Positions 10,353 through 19,532 of a DNA stretch of 51,770 nt are shown piece after piece. The position numbers were made by a program, and so were the translations under genes. Each line of letters starts with the position of its first letter. The first letter of the stretch is position 1. This stretch comes from an uncultured Pseudomonadota bacterium (GTDB lineage: Bacteria; Myxococcota_A; UBA9160; PR03). The notes beneath the pieces are model-generated. The model saw only the letters and a list, made by a program, of their open reading frames with translations. It was not told where the DNA came from and did not search any database. Location of the stretch: contig CAADGG010000013.1 in the NCBI GenBank assembly GCA_900696485.1, positions 1-51,770 on the forward strand, in the 5' to 3' direction.

Positions 10353-11353
10353 TGGGTGCCGAGGAGATCCTCTGCGAACCCTCGGGCCCCTTGCTCTCCG
10401 ATGTGGTTGCCGACGGACGACCGGTGGCGCCCGGCCGACTCGACCGCGTGGGGATGAGTGGCATCGAGTCCCTCGTGACGCTTGCCACGCCAAACGGACC
10501 GATGCGCCTCCCGGCCCGCGTGGACGCGTTCGTGAGTCTCGACGATCCGCGCGCGAAGGGCATCCACATGTCCCGGATCGTCCTCGCGCTCGAGGCGCTT
10601 CTCGCGCAGCGCGAGCTCACGCCGGGAACGGTGGCGGCACTCCTGCAGGCCATTCAGCACGACCAGGAGCCGCTGAGCCACTCGGCCGATCTCGCGATCC
10701 AGGTCGACTATCCCGTACAGCGGGAATCCCTGCGCAGCCGCGAATTCGGCACCCGGATCTACCCGCTCCGCTTCGAAGGAACGCTCGCAGCCAACGGTAC
10801 GCTTCGCACCTTCCTCGGTACGACGATCACCTACTCCTCGAGCTGCCCGTGCTCCGCCGCACTGGCGCACGACATCGTGCGCGAGCGCTTCATCGAGCGC
10901 TTCGGAGAGCTCGAGAAGCTCACCGTGGCGGAAGCGCTCGAGTGGCTCGACTCGCAGAACGGCAGGATGCCCGTTCCGCACAGCCAGCGGAGCCGAGCCG
11001 AGGTGAGCGTCGAGGTCGACTGGGCGCGCCCAAGCCTGACGCCCCTCGACCTCATCGACCTCGCCGAGCAGGCGCTGGGAACACCCGTCCAGGCCGCGGT
11101 GAAGCGCATCGACGAGCAGGAGTTCGCGCGCCTGAACGGTCTCAACGCGCTCTTCTGCGAAGACGCGGTGCGACGGGTGGCCGCGGCGCTTGCCGCGGAT
11201 GCGCGGATCCGGTCATTCCGCGTCGAGGTGCAGCACCAGGAGAGCCTGCATCCGCACGACGCGGTGGCCGCAGTGACGAGCCCGACCTGGGCCGGCGATG
11301 ACCGCACGCTGTGTCCTACGCGTTCCGCGAGCCGCACCGCGCTCGCCGAGTGA
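10352..11353 (+). CDS. folE2: GTP cyclohydrolase IB
   Basis: First enzyme of folate/pterin synthesis, converting GTP to dihydroneopterin triphosphate, in the metal-flexible FolE2 (COG1469) form. It has 333 residues. Motifs include KGIHMSR (70-76), SSCPCS with the conserved metal-site Cys (163-168), GRMPVPHSQRS (204-214) and the C-terminal FCEDAVRR and VQHQESLHPHDA. Start ATG 10352 overlaps the sigma factor stop. FolE2 often replaces zinc-dependent FolE under zinc limitation; coupling to an ECF sigma factor suggests stress-regulated use here, which is inference. Confidence 0.93.
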   Translation: MGAEEILCEPSGPLLSDVVADGRPVAPGRLDRVGMSGIESLVTLATPNGPMRLPARVDAFVSLDDPRAKGIHMSRIVLALEALLAQRELTPGTVAALLQAIQHDQEPLSHSADLAIQVDYPVQRESLRSREFGTRIYPLRFEGTLAANGTLRTFLGTTITYSSSCPCSAALAHDIVRERFIERFGELEKLTVAEALEWLDSQNGRMPVPHSQRSRAEVSVEVDWARPSLTPLDLIDLAEQALGTPVQAAVKRIDEQEFARLNGLNALFCEDAVRRVAAALAADARIRSFRVEVQHQESLHPHDAVAAVTSPTWAGDDRTLCPTRSASRTALAE

Positions 11354-11514
11354 AGCGAGCGCCTGTGGACCGCCGGGGCTCGGCGTCCGATTCTTGCACT
11401 CCGGACGAACGGATCCTCGAGGCATTGCGATGAGGGCAGCGATCGAGGACGATCTGTTCGCACGATGCGCCCCGGTCAACGCGGCGCCGCCGGAGTGGAC
11501 ACCACGGCTTCCGC

Positions 11515-12720
11515 ATGCCCGACCAGCCCACCGCGATCGATCGGATCCGGGCGCTCGAAGCGCTCGGGACGCGTCGCCTCGCAGGCACCCCGACCGAGAA
11601 GGCCGTGCAGGCCAGCCTGGGAGCGGAGTTCGAAGCCCTCGGCTACCGCCTCGACTGGAGGCCGTTTCGCTTCAGTCGGAGTCTGTATGCGAGCCTCATG
11701 CTGCACTTCGGAGTGGCGGTCTTCGCGACGGGCATAGGCTTGTCGTGGCCGTTGCTCGGGGCTGCGCTCCATGCACTGGTGGCGCTCTCGTACACGCTCG
11801 AATCGATGCGCCGGGGCCTGCTGTTGCGGCGGCTATTCCCCGCCATCAGCTCCCAGAATCTGCTGGCCGTAAAGCCGGCGAAGACGACGATGCGGCGCCG
11901 ACTGGTCCTGATCGCCCATGCGGACGCCGCGTTCACCGGCCTCGTCTTCACCCCCGGCCTGATCAGGATGGCGACCCAACCGCCGCCTCCGGGGCTGGGA
12001 TGGCTCAAGAAGCAGCTGGGCCTCGCGACGGCGACGGTGGCAGCGCTCGCGATCCTGGAGGCGATCGCGGCAGTCGGCCTGTGGAGTGCGCCGACATGGC
12101 TGCGATACGCACTGACGATTCCCGCGGCGTTGACGTTTCTGCTCAATCTCGACGTCGTGCTGCGCAACCGGGTCGTTCCCGGCGCGGCGGACAACCTCTC
12201 GGGCTGTTCGGCGTGTGTGGTGCTGGCGCATCGGCTCGAAGGCCGGCTCCCGGACGATGTCGAGCTCGTCATCGTCATCAGCGGTGCGGAGGAGGCTGGC
12301 ACCGGAGGCGCGCTGCGTCTGGCTGAGGCGATGGGCCGCAGCCGGGAGTGGACCCCCGCCGACACGATCATTCTCGGCCTCGACACCCTGTCGAACGGCA
12401 CGCTCCGCTATGTCGAGGAAGGGGAACTCTGGCCACTCGCGGTACCTCCCGTTCTGGAGGCAGCCATCCTGGCCACCAACGAGGCGAACCCCGCGCAGCG
12501 GCCGGTGACGAAGTTGGTCGTGCCGACGGGCGCGACGGACGCGCTGCCATTCCTGGTGCGCGGCTTTCCGGCCGTGTCCCTCACCTGCATCGATCCCGAC
12601 ATCGGCGCTTCGAGACACTACCACTACCCCACCGACACATGGTCGAACGTCGACACCGCGCAGCTGACCACCAGCATCGACTTCGCCGAGCGACTCCTCG
12701 TGCGTCTGTCGAGCCACTGA
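11515..12720 (+). CDS. Membrane-bound M28-type metallopeptidase
   Basis: 401 residues of peptidase M28 fold with two hydrophobic hairpins inserted (about 58-98 and 170-215). Metal-site residues are present: IAHADA (His135/Asp137), GAADNLSG (Asp226), SGAEEAG (Glu259/Glu260) and a C-terminal His in RHYHYPTDT. So it is probably an active zinc aminopeptidase-like enzyme held at the membrane; the substrate is unknown. Convergent with the GH38 gene, whose stop lies 28 bp away. The 160 bp before it hold nothing recognisable. Confidence 0.8.
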   Translation: MPDQPTAIDRIRALEALGTRRLAGTPTEKAVQASLGAEFEALGYRLDWRPFRFSRSLYASLMLHFGVAVFATGIGLSWPLLGAALHALVALSYTLESMRRGLLLRRLFPAISSQNLLAVKPAKTTMRRRLVLIAHADAAFTGLVFTPGLIRMATQPPPPGLGWLKKQLGLATATVAALAILEAIAAVGLWSAPTWLRYALTIPAALTFLLNLDVVLRNRVVPGAADNLSGCSACVVLAHRLEGRLPDDVELVIVISGAEEAGTGGALRLAEAMGRSREWTPADTIILGLDTLSNGTLRYVEEGELWPLAVPPVLEAAILATNEANPAQRPVTKLVVPTGATDALPFLVRGFPAVSLTCIDPDIGASRHYHYPTDTWSNVDTAQLTTSIDFAERLLVRLSSH

Positions 12721-12748
12721 GGTCGGCCGGAGCGGGTTCGTCCTGGGG

Positions 12749-15238
12749 TCACCACCGTCTTCGACGCCGTCCAGCCGACTCCACCAAGAGGCGGACCGTC
12801 GTCAAGTAGCGGTCCGTCTCGAGGCGCACCACGCCATCGCTGACTGGCAGCACATCGAGGTCCCGCTCTCTGCTGTCGGCGCGCCGAGCGGCGCAGATCT
12901 CCGCCTCTCCTCCCGTTGCAAGGGAGAGGACCACAGGTCTTGGCGAGCCCCCCGCCGCCCAGTTCCTGAGGCGCACGATGATTCCGTCTCCACGATCGGC
13001 AGGCTTCACTGCGATCACCTCGACCAGCGGATCGTCGGTTTCGATCCACCAGGCTGGAGTCCGACGGCCCGCTGCACGGTCGACTCGTGCACTCAGTTCG
13101 CGCCCGATTGCGATCACCGCAGCCAGGTCCGGCTGATCGAGCCAAAGCAACGCGATGTCGGCGACCTGTGGGCCTCGCTCGCGACCCTTCGCCGGGGCCA
13201 ACACGGGAACGAAGCCGAAGGCGAGCTCCTTCGTCGCGGTCCGTGCAGCCACGATCTCCACACTGCCCCCAGGGTTGGCGTGGAGCGCCGTCGGCACCGC
13301 GACCGCGACGGACAAACCGGCTTCGGGCGCACCCGTGCTGCAGGCCGGCATGGCGGTAGCAAAGGAGTGCAGCGGCCAGAACGTAGGCTGATACCAGCGC
13401 TGGAGAGGCCGCGTGACGACACCGCCCGGTTGGTGCATGACGAGGCCTGCGATCGGGGAACGCTGGTGGATCGCGAGCGTGACGGTACGCCGGTCGGGCG
13501 CCGCCACCGAGGTGCATACGCGCACGACCGCGTCGTGTGCGCTGAACTCTGCCACGATCTCGGTCGAGCGGTCATCGAGCTTTCCCCGGATGCTGACCCG
13601 CACCGCGTCCGCATCGGACGTGGCCGTGATCCGCGCGGGATGGCGGGTCGTACAGTCGCCGGTCGCCCAGTGACCACCGCGGAACTCGTGCCCCATCCGC
13701 CAGAGTCCGCCGCTCTCCTCGTAGCTCTTCAGCGCAAGGCTGGGTTCGGCCACCCGTTCGATCCCAGAAGCATCGCGGAGACTGACCAGAGCGCCGCCCA
13801 ACACTTCGTCGAACACCGCGGACAGATGCGCGGTGGTGACGGTCACGAGCCCTCCGTCGCGCGACCACGAGGGAGTTCGCTCGCCGCCGTGTTCGTTCGC
13901 CGCGGGCGCACCGCCGACGACCGCATGTCCAGCATCGCGGCCATTGTCGGCCGCATCACCCCAGGGAGTCTGTGCGAGTGCGGTACGCAACCAAGGCCAC
14001 TGCTCGCCGTTCGTGACCCGATCGGGCGCCGTGCCGGTCACGAAGTCGTGATGATTCGAGGTCGCCGCAACCCACCAGGCTGCGGCGTGAGCTTCCGCCG
14101 TCGCTCGGATCCTCCGATCCGATGGCTCGGCCCCGGCGACCACCGTTCTCGCACGCTCGTTGTCCTGAGCCACGAGGCGACGACCGAGATCCCTGCATGC
14201 GCGTTTGAGGCCGAGCCTCGACGCGTAGAAGCCCATCCAGTAGGGATTCGGGTCGAGCGAAAGCGTGGGCAGGGCATCTCGGTGATGACCCACCAGGTCC
14301 AAGTAGTCGTCGATTCCGGCGCTCAGCAGCCATACCCCCGTTCGCTGGTATCCCTTCTCGTTCCAGCGATCGAGGAGCTCGACCAGACGCGGGACCGGGT
14401 GCGCGAAATCGGACCCCAGTGCCAGAAGAAGATATGGAGTACGGGCGAGCATGGAGAGCTGCTCGATGTAGCCCTCGATCCGACGCGCAACGTGCCGCTC
14501 CCGTCGATCGGGCCAAGCCGTGGGTAGCCGTAGGGCACGGCTCAGCCCGCCGCTGGCGATGAGATCCCCGTGGCTGTAGCCGTAGGTGTGCCAGTGGGTG
14601 AGCACCTCGCTGCCGTCCGGACCGCGCCACACGAAGTCGGCGGTCCGTTCGGCAATCAGATGCGCGGCGCTGGTACCAGGCCGCGGAAAGCTCGCTGCCG
14701 GCTCCCAATCCGCACCGGGAAATCGCATGCCATCGATACGACACACGGCAGCGTACGGCACCCCGGCGGCAGCGAGGAGCGAAGGAGTGCCGGGCGAGTG
14801 ACCGAAGCTGTCGGGCAGATAGAGCACCCGTGGCTCCTGAGTCATTCCCCGGCACCGCAGCCACTCTTGGCCCAGGAGAAGATCGCGCAGGATGGACTCG
14901 TCCTCTGGAAGCAACGTATCGGGCGTCGTCACGCCGCTGCCGGTGAACCGCAACCGACCCGTGTTCACGAGCTCACGGAAGACCTCGCGCTGCCGCGGGC
15001 GAGCCTCCCAGTACAAGTTGGAGAAGAACGTGCACTCCAAGCTGAAGACCCGGCGGGGCTCTTCGAGCAACGCGTCGATGACGCGATCGAGGGTTCCTTG
15101 CACCCAGAAACGGAAGTACTGCCTGGACGTGAAGAGCCAGTCAGGATCCCAGTGGCTGGACTCCGTCACCAACATGACCTGGCGCGCTTGCGCCGGCACA
15201 CCGAGACGCTGACGGAGATGGAGCTCACTCGGCATCAT
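12749..15238 (-). CDS. Glycoside hydrolase family 38 (alpha-mannosidase-like)
   Basis: 829 residues. The N-terminal catalytic domain shows SHWDPDW (28-34, zinc-binding His/Asp) and YLPDSFGHSPGTPSLL (140-155), where Asp143 is in the position of the GH38 nucleophile. Further on are typical GH38 beta-sandwich C-terminal domains. No signal peptide is visible, so it may act in the cytoplasm on imported mannosides or glycans. Start is one of two adjacent ATG codons (15238 or 15235), with no clear ribosome site. The exact substrate cannot be read from sequence. Confidence 0.85.
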   Translation of the reverse strand: MMPSELHLRQRLGVPAQARQVMLVTESSHWDPDWLFTSRQYFRFWVQGTLDRVIDALLEEPRRVFSLECTFFSNLYWEARPRQREVFRELVNTGRLRFTGSGVTTPDTLLPEDESILRDLLLGQEWLRCRGMTQEPRVLYLPDSFGHSPGTPSLLAAAGVPYAAVCRIDGMRFPGADWEPAASFPRPGTSAAHLIAERTADFVWRGPDGSEVLTHWHTYGYSHGDLIASGGLSRALRLPTAWPDRRERHVARRIEGYIEQLSMLARTPYLLLALGSDFAHPVPRLVELLDRWNEKGYQRTGVWLLSAGIDDYLDLVGHHRDALPTLSLDPNPYWMGFYASRLGLKRACRDLGRRLVAQDNERARTVVAGAEPSDRRIRATAEAHAAAWWVAATSNHHDFVTGTAPDRVTNGEQWPWLRTALAQTPWGDAADNGRDAGHAVVGGAPAANEHGGERTPSWSRDGGLVTVTTAHLSAVFDEVLGGALVSLRDASGIERVAEPSLALKSYEESGGLWRMGHEFRGGHWATGDCTTRHPARITATSDADAVRVSIRGKLDDRSTEIVAEFSAHDAVVRVCTSVAAPDRRTVTLAIHQRSPIAGLVMHQPGGVVTRPLQRWYQPTFWPLHSFATAMPACSTGAPEAGLSVAVAVPTALHANPGGSVEIVAARTATKELAFGFVPVLAPAKGRERGPQVADIALLWLDQPDLAAVIAIGRELSARVDRAAGRRTPAWWIETDDPLVEVIAVKPADRGDGIIVRLRNWAAGGSPRPVVLSLATGGEAEICAARRADSRERDLDVLPVSDGVVRLETDRYLTTVRLLVESAGRRRRRW

Positions 15239-15356
15239 CCGCAGTGATCCCTACGCCTGTTCCTGGCCAATTCCAAGGGCGAGTCGCGCGGTCCTCACAC
15301 CGTCTGCTCGAGAGCACGCGGGGCCTGCGCCCTCGCTGCTCGCGTAGCGCCGAGGC

Positions 15357-15516
15357 TCAGGCGGCCAGCGGCAACGCGTGCCAGAGTACGGCGAAGAAGT
15401 GGCAGGCGCTCCCTCCCAGCACGAAGAGGTGCCAGACGGCGTGACTGAAGCGCTGCTGCTCCCACGCCGTTCCGTGTCCTGCAATCGATCCGACGAATCC
15501 GTCCGGCCGCTCGAGA
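15357..15516 (-). pseudogene. TrhA / hemolysin III family C-terminal remnant
   Basis: An open frame without a start reads GFVGSIAGHGTAWEQQRFSH, then AVWHLFVLGGSACHFFAVLW, ending in TGA. HAxWHLFVxxGSxCHFFAVL is the conserved last helix of the hemolysin III/PAQR-like membrane family. Everything upstream (six membrane helices) is missing; an in-frame TGA lies just before. The remnant sits between the GH38 and subtilisin-like genes. Confidence 0.65.
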
Positions 15517-15548
15517 CTTCAGCATCAGTACCCTCGCAGCTCCCGCTG

Positions 15549-17315
15549 TCAATCGACGACGTGCAGGCTCTCCACAGTCAGCAGCAGCGCCTTACGCATA
15601 TCGAGGCGCGCACTGCGACCGACGTCCGGGTGATCGAGCTGCTCCGCACGCTCCGACGGTAGAATCGGCGCGGTCAGGCCCTCCGCTTCCGCCGGCTCGA
15701 AATCGAGTTCCGTGCCGATCGGCATGGACGCGCGCCGCAGCAACTCGCGGATCTCGTCGGGCATGAGTTCGGGATTGATGGTGAGCATGGCGGTGACGAG
15801 CCCGCTGACTAGCGCCGCGGCATAGGACGTGCCGCAGTACAACTCCGCGACTTCATCTTTCGTGGCCACGGAGCCCGAGACACAGGCGGCGGCGGTGATA
15901 TCCACGCGCGCATCGATATTGGATGCGCCCCGCTGCTCGGCAAAGTCGGGATGGCCCACCGAAACATCCTTGTCGCTACGCTGATGGGCGCCAACAACAA
16001 TGAGCTGAGGCGTCACGAAAGACGAGGGAAGGCGGTAATCGTCACTGCCGCTGAATGAGCCGGCATTGCCCGCCGAGTTCACGACGACGACCTCGGGATG
16101 GTGGCGGCGTAACCAGAGAAAGAATTCCTCGAGTAGTTCCTCGTAGCCCTCGAAAGCAACGCCCGACCGTACCGCCGAGCCGAAGTCCCCACCATCGACG
16201 CGGATAGCTCCCACACGGTGTATGCCCCAACTCCAGTTGAGCACCCGCGCTCCGTCCTGTACCAGTCGCACCGAAGCGGCGACGTTCCCCGTGATTCCGG
16301 CGTCGGAGCCACGATCTACGATGATGTCGATACCACCGTGGTGGCCATCGAGCGCCCGCAGAAAGCCAGTGTTGCCGCCATCGCCCCCGCTCGCGGCCAG
16401 TACGCCGGCGATCGTACTGCCGTGATTGTAAGGGCTTGCGGCGTCCTGGCCGAACAGCCGCAGATCTCCAGGCTTCGGTTCGATGAGACCCGAGAAATCC
16501 GGCGCATCGAAGTCGAGCGCGCGCTCGATGACGCCGAGTCGCTGAGGCGTAAGCTTGATGCGCGCGTCGGGCGGACCGGGCAGCCTGCGTCGATAGTAGT
16601 CGACCGCATCCACGAAACGGTTGGCGGCGACCTCGTTGGTTGGCCGTCGCGCCGCATGTTGCCGGTCGGTCTCGTCGTCTTCCGCTGAGGACTCTTCGAT
16701 AACGACGGTGTCCACGCTCTCTTCGCCGCCGAGGCGGAGAACCAGAGCGTCGCGGTGCACGAGATCCGGCACCTTCAAGCGGAGTTGGTAGACGCGCAAT
16801 GGCGGGATCGCTCCGACAACGTCCGCATCGTACTTCTTCGCGAGTCTGCGGGCTTCGGGCAGCGCCTCGAACGCCTCCTCGACGATGATGCTGACGAGAT
16901 TGACATAAGTGTCGATGCCGTCCGAATTTTTCGCGACGTTCGCAGCGTTGGCCGCGACCACGGCGCTGTCCTGCACCGAGAGCCACACGGAGTTGCTGCG
17001 TACGTCAGCCTGCACGAGCCAAAACGGGCCACTCGACTGCTTGCTGCGGTCGACCTCGAATCGAATCTGCTCATCGCTGTCGGTCCGCGTTTCCAGCAGC
17101 CGGTCATTGAGCATCAACTGCAGATCTTCCGGGCGGCCACCGCTGAAGACCACGCAATATTCGAATCGCACCGGGTCAACCAGGTCACCGCAACGGTAGA
17201 GTTCACTCACGCGCAGCGCGTCGGCCGTCGCACAGCAACTGAAGAGACAGAGGGCGAATGCCAGCGACGACACCGCGTGCGCATGTCCTCGTCTTACAAT
17301 CCTTCGACGGCTCAT
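15549..17315 (-). CDS. Exported subtilisin-like (S8) protease
   Basis: 588 residues with a signal peptide (1-33). Residues 34-230 form a domain I do not recognise; the S8 domain follows. Catalytic His298 is in NHGSTIAGV, the oxyanion Asn in VNSAGNAGS, and the catalytic Ser in CGTSYAAALVSG near residue 500. The usual Asp block (V-I-D-T-G) reads VIERALDF (262-269), so Glu264 stands where the catalytic Asp is expected; Asp268 or Asp270 might serve instead. It may be active, altered or a pseudo-enzyme. Single-gene unit. Confidence 0.85.
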   Translation of the reverse strand: MSRRRIVRRGHAHAVSSLAFALCLFSCCATADALRVSELYRCGDLVDPVRFEYCVVFSGGRPEDLQLMLNDRLLETRTDSDEQIRFEVDRSKQSSGPFWLVQADVRSNSVWLSVQDSAVVAANAANVAKNSDGIDTYVNLVSIIVEEAFEALPEARRLAKKYDADVVGAIPPLRVYQLRLKVPDLVHRDALVLRLGGEESVDTVVIEESSAEDDETDRQHAARRPTNEVAANRFVDAVDYYRRRLPGPPDARIKLTPQRLGVIERALDFDAPDFSGLIEPKPGDLRLFGQDAASPYNHGSTIAGVLAASGGDGGNTGFLRALDGHHGGIDIIVDRGSDAGITGNVAASVRLVQDGARVLNWSWGIHRVGAIRVDGGDFGSAVRSGVAFEGYEELLEEFFLWLRRHHPEVVVVNSAGNAGSFSGSDDYRLPSSFVTPQLIVVGAHQRSDKDVSVGHPDFAEQRGASNIDARVDITAAACVSGSVATKDEVAELYCGTSYAAALVSGLVTAMLTINPELMPDEIRELLRRASMPIGTELDFEPAEAEGLTAPILPSERAEQLDHPDVGRSARLDMRKALLLTVESLHVVD

Positions 17316-18039
17316 TGATGACTCAACCTGTCAGTGTGGCCGCGACGTACGCCGGAGTGTCACGGCAGAATATGGCGGCGCCGGTGCGAACGACGTCCCG
17401 GTCTTGACTTGTATAAACGCCAAACACCAAGAAATCCACCGGCGTGCGCGGCATGCCGCTTGCTCTCCCGCTTTCGCGCTCCGCCGCGTGGCTGGCCGTC
17501 GACCAAGCGAGGCGAGACCAGGGTTGCAGCCTTTCCCCGCTTCTCGAATCCGTGGTATCGACTGGTCGATGGCCGAGGAGCTGAGGCGCCGGCTGCTCCG
17601 AGGTTTGCATCCCCTCGCCCCGAGCCGGTTCGGGCCGGGGCGATGTGGGGAGACTGGCAGACTGGCCCGCGCCGCGGTCGATGGTGGACTCCGGCTTCGC
17701 GTCGGTTCGCGAGTGCGGCGCGGGTAGAGGCGTTGGCTCCGCTCCCCCCGGCGCGACCCGATCTCGCTCGCGGGCGCTCGAGTTCCGGGGTGAGCACGAT
17801 CGGCGACTGGCCCGATCTACCGAGCCTCGAGCAACCCCTCGAGTCCCTGACGGAGCGGGAACGACGAGAACCCGCCGCGGCGATCGACGCGCAGAGCAGT
17901 CACCTCCTTTCCGACGAAGCGCTTTCGTAACGGGGAGTAGACGACCGGGGCGCGTCGGCTCACGAACGTCGGCACTCGGCGGATACCCTGGCGCCGTTGC
18001 GTTGCGCGTTTGCTGCCAGCCGATTGAGCGCCGTCGGCG
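17316..18039. other. 724-bp stretch without a recognisable gene
   Basis: Open frames exist here on both strands, but they are Arg/Pro-rich and look like shadows of high GC. A locally AT-richer patch near 17400-17430 stands out. A frame near 17840-17930 (PSLEQPLESLTERERREPAA) has plausible coding composition and could be a remnant, but I cannot name it. Confidence 0.5.
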
Positions 18040-18717
18040 CTACAAGCTGCGCTTCTCCGGTCGCCGGCGGGCGAGCGAAGCGAGCGCCACGAGTACGGCG
18101 GAGGCGCTCGTCAGCAGCTCGGGTTCCGGCAAGTACACCCAGTCGAAGTAGGCGATCGCCGGAGAAGCGGTGGCGGGCTTCCAGATGCCCAGGTCGATCA
18201 GGATCGATTCGGTACCGAGCGGTGGTGCGAGCGGCCCGCTGATCTGCTTCCAGCCCTCTCCCATCGACACGAGGCCGATCGGATACACCGTCGACAGCTC
18301 GTTGCCTGAACACGAGAACCCGTCGTAGAAGCGCACGAATGGATATCCATACGGGTACTCGAACGACTGCGTGGGGACGAGGATCTCCATGCTCAAGAAC
18401 AGTGGCGAGCCGGAAGGGACGTCGACGCACTGCGTGGGGCCGCCGACACCACCACTGTCGACGGTCGACGTCACCTCGATGGAGCCCGAGGCAGTCGGAT
18501 CGCCCGGGTCGAGAGGACTCCACGCGATCGTGATCACCGGCCCGTGGTACGCAGTACTGCATCCGGAGACGTCGAGATCGAAGTCCCCGTTCAGCACCAG
18601 ATTCTGTGCGCCAGCCGGTGCCGCGAACCCCAGAGCGAACGCCAGCGCGAACGCTGCACTCCATACGCGGGATCGCGTCCCGAGACATTCTCTTCGGTGT
18701 CGCTCTCGCCAATTCAT
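18040..18717 (-). CDS. Secreted PEP-CTERM-type protein
   Basis: 225 residues. A signal peptide ends near AGAQ (about residue 38) after a basic N terminus, followed by a beta-rich lectin-like body (LVLNGDFDLD, then cysteine-bearing segments). The end is LPEPELLTSASAVLVALASL followed by ARRR: Pro-Glu-Pro, a hydrophobic helix and an Arg cluster. Such tails direct sorting and processing by an exosortase, which is not in this window. N-GDF near the mature start is common in choice-of-anchor domains. Function otherwise unknown. Confidence 0.8.
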   Translation of the reverse strand: MNWRERHRRECLGTRSRVWSAAFALAFALGFAAPAGAQNLVLNGDFDLDVSGCSTAYHGPVITIAWSPLDPGDPTASGSIEVTSTVDSGGVGGPTQCVDVPSGSPLFLSMEILVPTQSFEYPYGYPFVRFYDGFSCSGNELSTVYPIGLVSMGEGWKQISGPLAPPLGTESILIDLGIWKPATASPAIAYFDWVYLPEPELLTSASAVLVALASLARRRPEKRSL

Positions 18718-18840
18718 CGTGGACCTCCATGAGTGGCCGCAGCGCGAGGACCGGGAAAAGCGCCGTCACGTTCCGGTATATCGAAACGTGCCTCGTCTCG
18801 GAGAGCTGCGAAGGCGTGCGCATGACTCCGTTCGGGACGC

Positions 18841-18960
18841 GCCGAGCTTCACGGCGGTGCCGTAGGCGAGCACTTCGGTGGCTCCGTTCATGAACTCGGT
18901 GGCGTCGTAGCGCATCGCGAGGATGGCCTCGGCGCCGATCTCCTCGGCGTGCCGGAGCCC
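18841..18960 (-). pseudogene. UPF0145 (YbjQ-like) C-terminal remnant
   Basis: Forty residues, GLRHAEEIGAEAILAMRYDA followed by TEFMNGATEVLAYGTAVKLG, match the end of the UPF0145/YbjQ family (ARxxGAxAVxxxRYDxxE, then EVxAYGTAV). The natural stop has been lost and the 5' two thirds are absent. Directly upstream (18961-19123) is sequence that follows an IS91-type transposase remnant, so the gene was probably cut by that element. Confidence 0.75.
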
Positions 18961-19123
18961 AGGACGAACAAGCGGGGATTGCGGGCCCGATAACGTCCCA
19001 AGGGACGAAAAAGGAGGGAACCCCGCGCACGAGGTGATTTCAACGAGTCGGGGGCGGCCGAGCTGCACGAACCACATCGAGCCAACGTCTCCTGGTGTGG
19101 TGGCACGGCGCGCGAAGCGCGGG

Positions 19124-19291
19124 CTAGACGGTGCCGTCTTCGTCGGGGGCCGTCTGATCGAAGTCCCAGGCAGGTGCTCCGCCCGAAAGCTCGTCGTCGC
19201 GCCCAGCCGACCCGGACGGCGCGGGAACGAGTGGCGGCGCACTTGCCGGGAGGCCGAGGCACTCGAGGATCTTCCGAGCGACGTCGGGGTC
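19124..19291 (-). pseudogene. IS91-type transposase C-terminal remnant
   Basis: The frame DPDVARKILECLGLPASAPP then a Pro/Gly/Ala-rich tail ending WDFDQTAPDE and a stop is the usual end of IS91-like (Y2) transposases (xxVxRKILxxLGLPxxxPPLxPA). The catalytic and zinc-ribbon parts are missing. The fragment starts exactly where a copy of a dispersed repeat ends (19291) and is followed by the UPF0145 remnant. A second IS91-type tail lies at the right edge of the window. Confidence 0.75.
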
Positions 19292-19322
19292 GGGAGAGCC
19301 AACGGATGGCGACCAGCGGCTG
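19291..19322 (+). repeat. Dispersed repeat, copy A
   Basis: Core GAGCCAACGGATGGCGACCA (19295-19314) inside a 32-bp match with copies near 40.4 kb and 49.9 kb. In one frame it reads GEPTDGDQRL, as do the others with small changes. Here it joins the IS91-type tail to sequence upstream of the nucleotidyltransferase gene. Confidence 0.8.
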
Positions 19323-19532
19323 AAGTGCAGATCGCGCCTTCGCTTGGCGAGTCCGGGAGGTGCGTGGAGACGCGCCTTCCGGACTCGCCAGGCTCGGCGC
19401 TCCCTGCGTGTGTTGTTCACCGGGTGCGCTCTGCCGACACTGGAGTGCAGCGTGGGGCCGGCGGGTTCGAGCGAGGGGAGGCAGATCCTGGCTTCGCTAG
19501 ATTCGCGAACGCATGAGAGACCGGAATGCGCC

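Noticed and set aside
17334..17930. Open plus-strand frame of 198 codons
   Set aside because: Arg/Pro/Trp-rich, no ribosome site, no recognisable motif; treated as intergenic.
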